From NCBI GenBank assembly GCA_051654865.1, contig JBOFYV010000041.1, positions 1 through 64,000 on the forward strand: a stretch of DNA of 64,000 bases, given 5' to 3'. A model generated the notes under the pieces. That model saw only the letters and a program-made list of their open reading frames with translations. It did no database searches and was not told the origin of the DNA. Source of the stretch: JBOFOR01 sp051654865. Its GTDB lineage: Bacteria > Bacillota > Clostridia > Peptostreptococcales > Peptostreptococcaceae. How positions within the stretch are numbered: position 1 is the first letter of the stretch; each line of letters starts with the position of its first letter. Of the stretch, positions 8,403 to 17,262 are shown in pieces. The translations under genes were made by a program, and so were the position numbers.

Positions 8403-11102
8403 ATGAAGAAAACAGCACATATAATATCACATACTCATTGGGATAGAGAATGGTATTTACCATATGAGACTCATCATATGATGTTAATAAAAACAATGGA
8501 TACATTACTAGATACTTTTGAAAATGATCCTGAATTTAAATATTATCACCTAGATGGTCAAACAGTACTGCTTGAGGATTACTTAGAGGTTAGACCAGAA
8601 AGAAAAGAATTATTAGAAAAAGTTATAAAAGAAGGTAGATTAAATATAGGTCCATGGTATGTTTTACAAGATGAATTTTTAACAAGTAGTGAGGCTAATG
8701 TTAGAAACTTACAGTATGGGCACAAGGACTGTGATAAATACGGAGTTAATGCTACAAAGATAGGTTACTTCCCAGACTCATTTGGAAATATGGGACAAGC
8801 ACCTCAAATGTTAAAGCAAGCAGGAATTGACACAGCTGCATTTGGTAGAGGTGTAAAACCTACTGGATTTAATAATGAAGTAAGTACAGATGATAAATTT
8901 GAATCACCATATTCGGAAATGTACTGGGAAAGTCCAGATGGTTCAAGAGTGTTAGGTATATTATTTGCCAACTGGTACTGCAATGGTATGGAAGTTCCAA
9001 CTGATGAAGAGATGGCTAAGGAGTATTGGTCAAAGGCAATAGATAATGCTGCTAAATTTGCATCTTGTGAAGAGTTATTATTTATGAATGGGTGTGACCA
9101 TCAACCAATACAAACAGATTTATCAGAAGCTATAAAAGTTGCAAATAATTTACATAGTGATATAGAATTTGTTCATTCTAACTTTAAAGACTATGTAGAA
9201 GTTCTAAAAGAAAAAATGCCAAAAGATTTACAAGTTATAAAGGGAGAACTTAGAAGTCAACAAACTGAAGGTTGGTATACATTAGTTAACACAGCATCTG
9301 CTAGAGTATATCTAAAACAATGGAATCAATTATGTCAGACATTATTTGAAAAAGTTGCAGAGCCAATAGCAACAATAGCTAGCAATTATGGATATGAATA
9401 CCCTCATCATTTATTTGAATATGGATGGAAGTCTTTAATGAAAAATCATCCTCATGATAGTATATGTGGATGTAGTGTAGATGAAGTTCATAGAGAAATG
9501 GTTGCTAGATTTGATAAAGCTAAAGATGTTGCTAAATTTATAATAAATGAAAGTTTAGAGTTTATAGCAAACAAAATAAATACTAGTGAGTTTAGCCAAC
9601 TAGGAGAAAATACATATCCGTTTATGATATTAAATACTTCAGGATACAATAGATGTGAAGTTGTAGAAGTTGAAATAGATGTAACTAGAAAATACTTTAG
9701 AGAAGGTAACCCAAATGTAATAGCTAAGGAAATGAAGCAAATAAAATTACCTACATACAAAGTAGTAGATGTAAATGGAAATGAAATAGATGCAAAAATA
9801 ACTGATATGGGAATTAGATTTGGATATGACTTACCAGAAGATAAATTTAGACAACCATATTATGCAAGATACATAAAAGTAGAATTAGAAACTAAAGAAG
9901 TAAAATCTTTTGGTTGGGATACATATGCAGTAGTAGAAGCTAATGAAGCTCAGATAGAAACTAGTAAAACATTAATAAATGGAAATATACTAGAAAATGA
10001 TAACTTAAAGGTTGAAATAAAAGAAAATGGATCAATAGATATATTAGATAAGAATAGCAATAATATATTCACAGATTTATGTATATATGAAAATACAGGA
10101 GACATAGGTAATGAATATATATATATGCAACCAGTTGGTGAGGTAGCTTTAACAACTAAAAATTTAAAAGCAGAAATAGAAGTTAAAGAAGATTTACCAT
10201 ACAAGGCGGTAGTGGAGATAACTCATAAGTGGAATTTACCTAAAGGTGCAAACGAACTATTAGAAGAAGAAAGAGAAGAAATTATAGAATTCAAGCGTAG
10301 AAAAGCACAAAGAGTAGAAGAAACATTAGAAATGGAAATAAAAACTACTCTTACATTAGAAAAACAATCAAAAGGATTAAAAGTAGCATCAGAATTTAAT
10401 AATATTTGTAAAGATCACAGAATGAGAATGCTATTTGCAACAGATATAGAAAGTGATGTACACTATGTAGATTCAATATTTGAAGTTGCAAAGAGAAACA
10501 ATGAAGTTGATAAAGCATGGAAAAATCCAAGTAACTGCCAACATCAACATGCATTTATAAATGTTCATGATGAAGTAGTTGGATTAACAGTAGCTAATAA
10601 AGGGTTAAATGAGTATGAAGTATTAAATGATGGCAGAAATACTATAGCAGTAACACTTCTTAGAAGTGTATCAGAATTAGGTGATTGGGGTGTGTTTGAA
10701 ACACCTGAAGCTCAGTGTATAGGATATCACAAAGCTGAACTAGAGATAATACCTCATGGAAAAGATGTATATGAATCATATAAAGAAGCTCATAAATTCC
10801 AAATACCAATGCTTACAAAGCAAATAGCTATACAAGATGGAGAATTACAATCTGAAAACGGTTTACTAGAGTTAACTGGATATGGTATAATATGGTCAGC
10901 ACTAAAAATAGATATGAATACAAATAGCAGAATTTTAAGGGTGTATAATGTATCAGATGAAAGTACTAAGTTAGACATAAAAAATAATAAATTAGATGGG
11001 ACAAAATATCTATCTAATATATTAGAAGAAAGAACTGAAAATATTATAGACAACACAGTGAACTTAAGACAATCAGAGATAATAACTATAGGAATTGAAT
11101 AA
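8403..11102 (+). CDS. GH38 alpha-mannosidase, short (MngB/streptococcal) form
   Basis: This is an 899-residue GH38 enzyme of the bacterial type found in Streptococcus and as MngB in E. coli. The catalytic domain starts at residue 1: HTHWDREW supplies H10, H12 and D14, the nucleophile is D125 in PDSFGN, and HPHDSICGCSVDE carries the distal histidine and substrate-site residues. Family members remove alpha-1,3-, alpha-1,2- or alpha-1,6-mannose, or hydrolyse mannosylglycerate. In streptococci the relative sits next to GH125 and a ROK kinase in an N-glycan locus, as here. It has no signal peptide. The start follows AGGGGAA. The gene has no promoter of its own that I can see and may be read from the upstream GH38 promoter. 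Confidence 0.95.
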   Translation: MKKTAHIISHTHWDREWYLPYETHHMMLIKTMDTLLDTFENDPEFKYYHLDGQTVLLEDYLEVRPERKELLEKVIKEGRLNIGPWYVLQDEFLTSSEANVRNLQYGHKDCDKYGVNATKIGYFPDSFGNMGQAPQMLKQAGIDTAAFGRGVKPTGFNNEVSTDDKFESPYSEMYWESPDGSRVLGILFANWYCNGMEVPTDEEMAKEYWSKAIDNAAKFASCEELLFMNGCDHQPIQTDLSEAIKVANNLHSDIEFVHSNFKDYVEVLKEKMPKDLQVIKGELRSQQTEGWYTLVNTASARVYLKQWNQLCQTLFEKVAEPIATIASNYGYEYPHHLFEYGWKSLMKNHPHDSICGCSVDEVHREMVARFDKAKDVAKFIINESLEFIANKINTSEFSQLGENTYPFMILNTSGYNRCEVVEVEIDVTRKYFREGNPNVIAKEMKQIKLPTYKVVDVNGNEIDAKITDMGIRFGYDLPEDKFRQPYYARYIKVELETKEVKSFGWDTYAVVEANEAQIETSKTLINGNILENDNLKVEIKENGSIDILDKNSNNIFTDLCIYENTGDIGNEYIYMQPVGEVALTTKNLKAEIEVKEDLPYKAVVEITHKWNLPKGANELLEEEREEIIEFKRRKAQRVEETLEMEIKTTLTLEKQSKGLKVASEFNNICKDHRMRMLFATDIESDVHYVDSIFEVAKRNNEVDKAWKNPSNCQHQHAFINVHDEVVGLTVANKGLNEYEVLNDGRNTIAVTLLRSVSELGDWGVFETPEAQCIGYHKAELEIIPHGKDVYESYKEAHKFQIPMLTKQIAIQDGELQSENGLLELTGYGIIWSALKIDMNTNSRILRVYNVSDESTKLDIKNNKLDGTKYLSNILEERTENIIDNTVNLRQSEIITIGIE

Positions 11103-11160
11103 TATTTATACTTCAAAAAAGATATAATTTTGGAAGATATAAAACAAAATATGATTAACT

Positions 11161-11220
11161 AAAGTTCACTTAGGTGTGGATAACAGAGAATTTGTTATCC
11201 GCACTCTTAGTGAACTTTTT
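11161..11220 (+). terminator. Strong terminator after GH38 pair
   Basis: A long hairpin combines AAAGTTCACT/AGTGAACTTT with an inner GGATAACA/TGTTATCC stem and ends in a T run. It separates the mannosidases from the yesLMN-like genes. Confidence 0.88.
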
Positions 11221-11257
11221 TAATAAATATTCTTATGAAAAATATAGAGGTGATTAT

Positions 11258-11866
11258 ATGAAATTAGGGGATGTATTATTAAACTCATGTGAGTGGATAT
11301 GGAGATTTATGATTTTAAATTTCTTGTGGGTAGTATTTATGGTATGTGGTGGTGTAATATTTGGTATAATGCCATCTACAATAGCGACGTTTTATGTATT
11401 AAGAAAGTGGGTAAAAGGAGATTTTGATTTTCACATATTAAAAACATTCAAGCAAGTATATAAAGATGAATTTATTAATTCTAACAAATGTGGATTTGTA
11501 TTCTTTGTAATATTTGCATTTTTGGCTTTTGATTTAAGTGTTTTATATAGAATGGAAGCATTATACTCAACAATTTTATATGCAATAGTAATGGCAGTAT
11601 TATTTTTTGTCAGTGTGGCATTTATATACTTCTTTCCAACATATGTGCATTTTAAATCTAGTAACAAAGAGTATATTAAGAACTCATTTGTACTAGCGTT
11701 AACAAGTCCTTTCCAAACAATACTGATATTAATAGGATTTGGTTTATTATATTACATAGTTAAAAGTAATGTAGGATTGTTGATGTTCTTTGCTATAGTA
11801 GTGCCTGGGTATTGGGTGATGCATGTACTTCATAAGAAATTCTTACAACTTCAAAGAAGTATGTAA
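11258..11866 (+). CDS. DUF624 (YesL-like) membrane protein
   Basis: This is a 202-residue integral membrane protein of the DUF624/YesL family. Hydrophobic segments lie near residues 15-40, 85-105, 110-135 and 155-190. The family is of unknown biochemical function but is nearly always encoded with YesM/YesN-type two-component systems and CUT1 sugar importers, as here. I chose the ATG at 11258 because AGAGGTGA lies just upstream and the sequence then begins MKLGDVLLNSCEWIWRF, the usual family start. An in-frame earlier ATG at 11174 falls inside the terminator hairpin. It is followed by the sensor kinase after 23 nt, so the three genes form an operon. Confidence 0.85.
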   Translation: MKLGDVLLNSCEWIWRFMILNFLWVVFMVCGGVIFGIMPSTIATFYVLRKWVKGDFDFHILKTFKQVYKDEFINSNKCGFVFFVIFAFLAFDLSVLYRMEALYSTILYAIVMAVLFFVSVAFIYFFPTYVHFKSSNKEYIKNSFVLALTSPFQTILILIGFGLLYYIVKSNVGLLMFFAIVVPGYWVMHVLHKKFLQLQRSM

Positions 11867-11889
11867 CGAATATTAAGGAGTAACGGATT

Positions 11890-13629
11890 TTGATAGAATT
11901 ATATAAAAAGTATATAAAAAATAAAATATTCAATAAAATGTTACTTATATACTCATTAATAACTATTATATCTATATCGTTATTAACAACAGTATTTATA
12001 ATATATTACTCAGAGAATGAGTTACAAAATGAACTAAATATACATTCAGAAGTTATATTTAATATCGAAAAAAGGTTTGAAGAACAAGATACTATAGGTA
12101 ATTCAGTAATAAATGGAATAAATACACAGCCTAAAATTATCGATGAAATAGTAAAGCTTACAACTGCAACTTATGAAGAATATCTTAGCTACAAACTAGA
12201 CAATTATTCTGTGGCTAAAAATAAACAATTAGACTTAAGGTATCTATTAGATACTATATTATCAAATAGATCTGATGCACTAGCTGTCGTAATAAGTGAC
12301 AAAAACAAAGAGTATAAAAATGAAATCGTTTTAAATTATGATAAATGGTACGATACAAAGAACAATAAAAATAAATATATTAGAAAAATTACTAGAACAA
12401 TAAAAAATGTAGACACAATGTATAATATTGGCTACATAGATATTTATTTTGATTTAACAGATTTAAATAAAATAGTAGATAACTCAAATCTAAAAGGATC
12501 ATTAATAATAATAGATGAAGATGATAATTTAGTATTTTGTTATGATGAGGTTTCAAAAGAGATAGATTTAAAAAATATTATACTACAGCATAATGATAGT
12601 TCTAAAAATAATATAGAAAACACATCAATGTTTAGTAGGAATGATCCAATAGTTAATCTTAGAGAAGATGCTCAAACAGGATTCAGATATGGAAGTATAA
12701 TTTTTAAAAAAGATTTGGACTCAACTCATATGAGATTTAAAATAATTACAGTATCTTTGATGTGCGTATTTACAATCTTACTGACAACATCTATGATTAT
12801 AAATCGTTATTCTGTAAAATTAAAAAAGATGATGAGGGGAATTGAAAAGATAAAAAATGGATGTTTAAATACTAGATTCAATATAGAAAATGAAGATGAT
12901 GAATTAGATATGATAGCCATTAGAATTGATGAAATGAGTGAAAACTTACAAGATAATATAAATAAAAATTATATAGCACAAGTAAAGCAAAAGCAAGCGG
13001 AAATGAATGCATTGCAAGCTCAAATAAATCCTCATTTTTTATTTAATACATTAGAGGTAATTAGAATGTGTGCACTAGCTAGTAAAAATACAGAAGTAGC
13101 ACAAATGATATATAATTTAGCTAGTATGTTTAGATACTCTACTTATAATAATGGAAGCTTAGTTAAGTTAAGTGATGAAGTAAAACATTGTAAAATGTAT
13201 TTAGATTTATGTAGTACAAGATATAGAGGAATGTTTAAGTATGAAATTAATATTGATGAAAAATATTTTGATTATTTAATACCGAAGTTTACGATGCAAC
13301 CAATATTAGAAAATAGTATAAATCATGGAATTAGAAAAGATTCATTTGATAATTTAATAGATATAACAGTATTTAATAGTGAAAATGAATTAACTATAAT
13401 TATAGAAGATAATGGGAAAGGGATTACTGAAGAAGATTTAAATTCTATAAAAGTAAACTTAAAAAAAGATTTACAAAAAGCTAGTTCTATAGGGCTTATG
13501 AATATTAATAATAGACTTAAGTTAAATTTTGGAGATGAATACGGAATAAATATAAATAGTATTGTAAATAAGGGAACTTGTGTAGAAATAAAAATACCAA
13601 TATTGAGGGATGAGGATAGAAATGTATAG
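11890..13629 (+). CDS. Sensor histidine kinase, YesM type
   Basis: This is a 579-residue membrane sensor kinase. A membrane helix near residues 12-35 and another near 280-300 bracket an extracellular sensor domain of about 240 residues. A HAMP linker follows, then the His_kinase domain with phosphoacceptor H382 in NPHFLFNTLE and the HATPase domain with PILENSINHG and IEDNGKGI. The start is TTG, with AAGGAG about 10 nt upstream. It overlaps the response regulator gene by 8 nt, so the two are translationally coupled. The family senses extracellular sugars, often together with the importer's binding protein, and controls the adjacent transporter. The natural inducer here would be released N-glycan, which is inference. 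Confidence 0.93.
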   Translation: MIELYKKYIKNKIFNKMLLIYSLITIISISLLTTVFIIYYSENELQNELNIHSEVIFNIEKRFEEQDTIGNSVINGINTQPKIIDEIVKLTTATYEEYLSYKLDNYSVAKNKQLDLRYLLDTILSNRSDALAVVISDKNKEYKNEIVLNYDKWYDTKNNKNKYIRKITRTIKNVDTMYNIGYIDIYFDLTDLNKIVDNSNLKGSLIIIDEDDNLVFCYDEVSKEIDLKNIILQHNDSSKNNIENTSMFSRNDPIVNLREDAQTGFRYGSIIFKKDLDSTHMRFKIITVSLMCVFTILLTTSMIINRYSVKLKKMMRGIEKIKNGCLNTRFNIENEDDELDMIAIRIDEMSENLQDNINKNYIAQVKQKQAEMNALQAQINPHFLFNTLEVIRMCALASKNTEVAQMIYNLASMFRYSTYNNGSLVKLSDEVKHCKMYLDLCSTRYRGMFKYEINIDEKYFDYLIPKFTMQPILENSINHGIRKDSFDNLIDITVFNSENELTIIIEDNGKGITEEDLNSIKVNLKKDLQKASSIGLMNINNRLKLNFGDEYGININSIVNKGTCVEIKIPILRDEDRNV

Positions 13630-15106
13630 TGTATATTTATTAGATGATGAACCATTTATTCTACAAGGATTAGAATACATAGTTCCATGGGAAGAACTTG
13701 GATTTAAGATTGTAGGAAGTGCGCCAAATGGTCAAGTTGGTTTTGATGAAATAATAAAAAAAGACATAGATTTAATAATAACAGACATTATGATGCCCAA
13801 AATGACTGGATTAGAACTTATAGAGAAGTTAAAAGAATCAAATTATGACTTTGACTTTATAGTATTAAGTGCATTTCAAGAGTTTGAATATGCTAAAAAG
13901 GCAATTAATATGGGAGCTGAAAACTATATATTAAAACCTATAGATGCAGATGAACTGTTGAAAAATTTAAAGTCTATATATCAAAAACTTAGAGAAAAAG
14001 AAAATTTACACATTGATAATGAGGTTGTAAAAAATAACTTATTATTAAATACAATTACTCATAAATATAATGAAAATACAAAATTAAATTTTGATAGACT
14101 AGATATAAAATCGGAAAAATCTCAAAGGTGTATAGCAATAATAGAAACTAAAAATAAAGATTATAATCTTGCAAACGTTTTAAAGAATGATATTAAATAT
14201 CATAAATATAAATATTGTATGCAAACAAAATCGAGGGCTTTAATTGTAATAGAGGATGAAGAGGGACATGATATAATTACAAATTTAACCAACTTAAAAA
14301 ATGATGTAGTTAGTATTTCAAATGAAACCGTATATATTAGTTTGGGAAAAGTAGTAGATAGTATAGAAAATATTAATTTGAGTTATACAACAGCAGATGA
14401 CGTTAGTGAGTACAAAATAGTATATCCAAATATATCTTGGATTAAAGAGTACAAGGAAGGTAACTCATCAGTTGAAAATATAGAGATAGATCTTGAAGAA
14501 TTAAAAAAGATATTAGTAAATAAAGAATTTTCTAAAACTATAAACTATATAGATAATATATTTAAAAATATTAAAGATAAAAACTTAGCTCCAAATCAAA
14601 TTAAATTAAAATCAATAGAAGTATTTTTAAATGTTTATAATTATTTTAATGAAACTAAGTTAATGAAGGGATTAAATATATATTTAGAAAAAGCAATAAA
14701 TAGCAATACTGTAGATGAAGTAGAGTTAGAATTAACTAATATGGTTAAATTTATGCAATCAAAGTTAGAAAACACAGAAGAAAGTATGAGTCCAGTAATA
14801 CTTAAATTGCTGAAACATATCGAAGAAAATTATCAAAATGATTTAAATTTAAAAGAAATAAGTGAAAATCTTAATATAAACTCTATTTACTTAGGTCAAT
14901 TATTTCAAAAAGAAACTGGAATACTATTTTCTGACTATATAAATAATTTTAGGATAAATAAGGCAAAAGATTTATTAATAAATACTAGTTTAAAGGCAAG
15001 TGATATTGGAGATCTAGTGGGGTATGCTAATAAAAATTATTTCTATAGAAAGTTTAAGAGTTTAGTAGGAATTACACCAAGTGAGTGGAGAAAAATAAAT
15101 ATATAA
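13622..15106 (+). CDS. Response regulator, YesN type (REC plus AraC HTH)
   Basis: This is a 494-residue cytoplasmic regulator. The receiver domain covers residues 1-120, with the acidic pocket D8/D9 and phosphoacceptor D55 in ITDIMMP and the switch lysine in YILKPID. A long middle domain follows, and two AraC-type helix-turn-helix motifs lie in the last 100 residues (LKEISENLNINSIYLGQLF and the GYANKNYFYRKFKSLVGITPSEWR end). I prefer the ATG at 13622 over the one at 13610, since GAGG lies 6 nt upstream and the receiver fold begins at once. It probably activates the importer operon that follows. A cre-like AAACGTTTT sequence lies inside the gene at 14170-14183. Confidence 0.93.
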   Translation: MYSVYLLDDEPFILQGLEYIVPWEELGFKIVGSAPNGQVGFDEIIKKDIDLIITDIMMPKMTGLELIEKLKESNYDFDFIVLSAFQEFEYAKKAINMGAENYILKPIDADELLKNLKSIYQKLREKENLHIDNEVVKNNLLLNTITHKYNENTKLNFDRLDIKSEKSQRCIAIIETKNKDYNLANVLKNDIKYHKYKYCMQTKSRALIVIEDEEGHDIITNLTNLKNDVVSISNETVYISLGKVVDSIENINLSYTTADDVSEYKIVYPNISWIKEYKEGNSSVENIEIDLEELKKILVNKEFSKTINYIDNIFKNIKDKNLAPNQIKLKSIEVFLNVYNYFNETKLMKGLNIYLEKAINSNTVDEVELELTNMVKFMQSKLENTEESMSPVILKLLKHIEENYQNDLNLKEISENLNINSIYLGQLFQKETGILFSDYINNFRINKAKDLLINTSLKASDIGDLVGYANKNYFYRKFKSLVGITPSEWRKINI

Positions 15107-15111
15107 TACAA

Positions 15112-15140
15112 AAAAAGTAGGAAATAATCCTACTTTTTCT
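15112..15140 (+). terminator. Terminator after response regulator gene
   Basis: AAAAAGTAGGA and TCCTACTTTTT form a perfect 11-bp stem with loop AATAA, ending in a T run. Confidence 0.85.
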
Positions 15141-15256
15141 ATTTTAAGATGTCTTGTAAACCTTATATATATATAAAGTTATTAATATTATTAAAAACTA
15201 TACTGGAAAACGTATATCTTAATAAAATTAGTATAGCTAATCTAATAATTGTAAAC

Positions 15257-15285
15257 TTTAGAAAACATTTGCCTAATGGTAAAAT
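15257..15285 (+). promoter_or_regulatory. Probable importer-operon promoter with internal operator-like site
   Basis: A weak TTTAGA and TAAAAT pair with 17-bp spacing lies just upstream of the permease operon. The spacer holds AGAAAACATTTGCCTA (15260-15275). Its AAACATTTGCC part matches AAACGTTTGCC on the minus strand of the GH38 promoter operator in 10 of 11 positions. A further imperfect copy, TGGAAAACGTATATCT, starts at 15204. Confidence 0.5.
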
Positions 15286-15309
15286 ATAAATATAGAAAGG
15301 GGAGAGGCG

Positions 15310-16242
15310 ATGATGAAAAATTTTTTAAGAAAGCTTTGGAAAAATAAAGCATGGCTGTTAATGGTTTTACCAGGTACACTTTGGTTATTAGTTTTCTCGT
15401 ATCTACCTATGTTTGGTACGGTACTAGCATTTAAAGATTTTAAAATAAGTCCAGGAGGATTTATCGAAAGTTTAATAAATAGTGAATGGGTAGGACTTAA
15501 AAACTTTGAATTCCTATTTACGAGCGGAGATGCATTTCGTATAACTAGAAATACAGTTATGTATAATTTAGTATTTATAGTATTAGGTTTAGTGTTTGCA
15601 GTATTTGTAGCAATAATACTTAGTGAAATATCGAATAAGAGATTAGGTAAAATATATCAAACGAGTATGTTATTCCCACATTTCTTATCTTGGGTTATAG
15701 TAAGTTACTTCGTATTTAGTTTCTTAAGTTTTGATAAGGGAATGCTAAATTCAGTACTAGGTGCATTTGGAGTAGAGCCTGTATCTTGGTATAGTGAACC
15801 AAAGCACTGGCCATTCATATTAGTATTTATGAATGTTTGGAAAGGTGTAGGATACGGAAGTATAGTTTACTTAGCAGCAATAGTAGGTATAGATAGAACT
15901 TACTTTGAAGCAGCAAGAATAGATGGAGCAAGTAAGTGGCAACAAATAAAGAATATAACAATACCATTACTTATACCATTAATGATCGTATTAACAATAA
16001 TGGCTATAGGTGGAATATTCAGATCAGATTTCGGATTATTCTATCAAATACCAAGAAACTCAGCAGTATTATATCCTGTAACAGATGTTATAGATACGTA
16101 CATATATAAAGGGCTTATGAATATGGGTAACATAGGAATGAGTACAGCTGCTGGATTATATCAATCAATAGTAGGGTTTATATTAATAATGGCTACAAAC
16201 TTCGCAGTGAAGAAAGTAGATCCAGAATATGGTTTATTCTAA
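15310..16242 (+). CDS. CUT1 ABC importer permease, LplB type
   Basis: This is a 310-residue membrane permease of a carbohydrate ABC importer. Six hydrophobic segments are visible. The cytoplasmic EAA loop that docks the ATPase reads EAARIDGASKWQQIK near residues 197-211. It matches the LplB/YteP group, which pairs with YtcP-like permeases and imports oligosaccharides such as rhamnogalacturonan fragments. The pneumococcal N-glycan transporter NgtS-P1-P2 is of the same class. It is followed 22 nt later by the partner permease. No ATPase gene is in the operon or window. The start has AAAGGGGAGAG upstream, and ATG at 15310 or 15313 both fit. Confidence 0.94.
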   Translation: MMKNFLRKLWKNKAWLLMVLPGTLWLLVFSYLPMFGTVLAFKDFKISPGGFIESLINSEWVGLKNFEFLFTSGDAFRITRNTVMYNLVFIVLGLVFAVFVAIILSEISNKRLGKIYQTSMLFPHFLSWVIVSYFVFSFLSFDKGMLNSVLGAFGVEPVSWYSEPKHWPFILVFMNVWKGVGYGSIVYLAAIVGIDRTYFEAARIDGASKWQQIKNITIPLLIPLMIVLTIMAIGGIFRSDFGLFYQIPRNSAVLYPVTDVIDTYIYKGLMNMGNIGMSTAAGLYQSIVGFILIMATNFAVKKVDPEYGLF

Positions 16243-16264
16243 GATAGAAAGGGGTTAGACATTT

Positions 16265-17212
16265 ATGGATTCAGCAATATCAAATAAAGAAGTTAAAAAG
16301 TCTGGTCTTTTTGCTAAAAAGAAAAAAGCATATAGCGAAGGATTTACAGGCATAACAAATGTAATGGCAAATATAATACTAGCAATATTCTCGATAGCTT
16401 GTGTATTCCCATTTATATTTGTAATAATAATATCTCTAACATCTGAACAATCATTACTGCAAAATGGTTATTCAATATTTCCTGAGGAATGGAGTTTAGA
16501 TGCATATAAGTACTTAATAGAATCAGGAGGAGCATTAGCTCAATCATATATAGTAACAATAATGGTAACAATTTTAGGAACAATAATAAATGTAACAATG
16601 GTATCTACATATGCTTATGCAATATCTAGACCAAACTTTGCTTATCGTAAGCAGTTTACATTCTTAGCATTCTTTACTATGTTATTTGGTGGGGGGATGG
16701 TTCCTTCATACATAGTAATGACTCAGGTATTAGGTCTAAAGAATACAATATGGGCATTAATATTACCATTAGCATTTAACGTATTCAACATAATAGTAAT
16801 GAGAACATTCTTCCAAAAGTCTGTTCCTGAATCAATAATAGAGTCTGCAAGAATAGATGGAGCAAGTGAGTTAACAATATTTATAAAAATGGTTATACCT
16901 CTAGCGTTACCAGGTATAGCAACTATAGCACTATTCTCAACATTAGCATACTGGAATGACTGGTTCAATGCTATGTTATATGTTGACTATCAAAACTTAG
17001 TACCTCTTCAACATATGCTTATGAAGATAGAGAAAAATATGGAGTTCATAAGACAAAATGCAATGCTAAGTGGTCAAGTAATGAGTGCACTTCCACAGGA
17101 GTCAGTAAGAATGGCGATGGTAGTTATATCTACATTACCAATAGCATGTACATATCCATTCTTCCAAAAATACTTTATAAGTGGATTAACTATAGGTGGA
17201 GTAAAAGAATAA
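16265..17212 (+). CDS. CUT1 ABC importer permease, YtcP type
   Basis: This is a 315-residue second permease of the same importer. After a polar N-terminus of about 35 residues it shows six hydrophobic segments and the EAA loop ESARIDGASELTIFIK near residues 193-208. The C-terminal end ISGLTIGGVKE is characteristic of the YtcP family. It forms a heterodimer with the preceding permease. The start has AAAGGGG 10 nt upstream. The binding-protein gene follows after 50 nt. Confidence 0.94.
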   Translation: MDSAISNKEVKKSGLFAKKKKAYSEGFTGITNVMANIILAIFSIACVFPFIFVIIISLTSEQSLLQNGYSIFPEEWSLDAYKYLIESGGALAQSYIVTIMVTILGTIINVTMVSTYAYAISRPNFAYRKQFTFLAFFTMLFGGGMVPSYIVMTQVLGLKNTIWALILPLAFNVFNIIVMRTFFQKSVPESIIESARIDGASELTIFIKMVIPLALPGIATIALFSTLAYWNDWFNAMLYVDYQNLVPLQHMLMKIEKNMEFIRQNAMLSGQVMSALPQESVRMAMVVISTLPIACTYPFFQKYFISGLTIGGVKE

Positions 17213-17262
17213 TAACAACATATAAAATTTAAATAACATTATATTATTAGGGGGATTTTATT

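Noticed and set aside
14170..14183. cre-like TGCAAACGTTTTAA inside the yesN-like gene
   Set aside because: It is within coding sequence far from a promoter; a roadblock role is possible but unsupported, so it is not listed as a feature.
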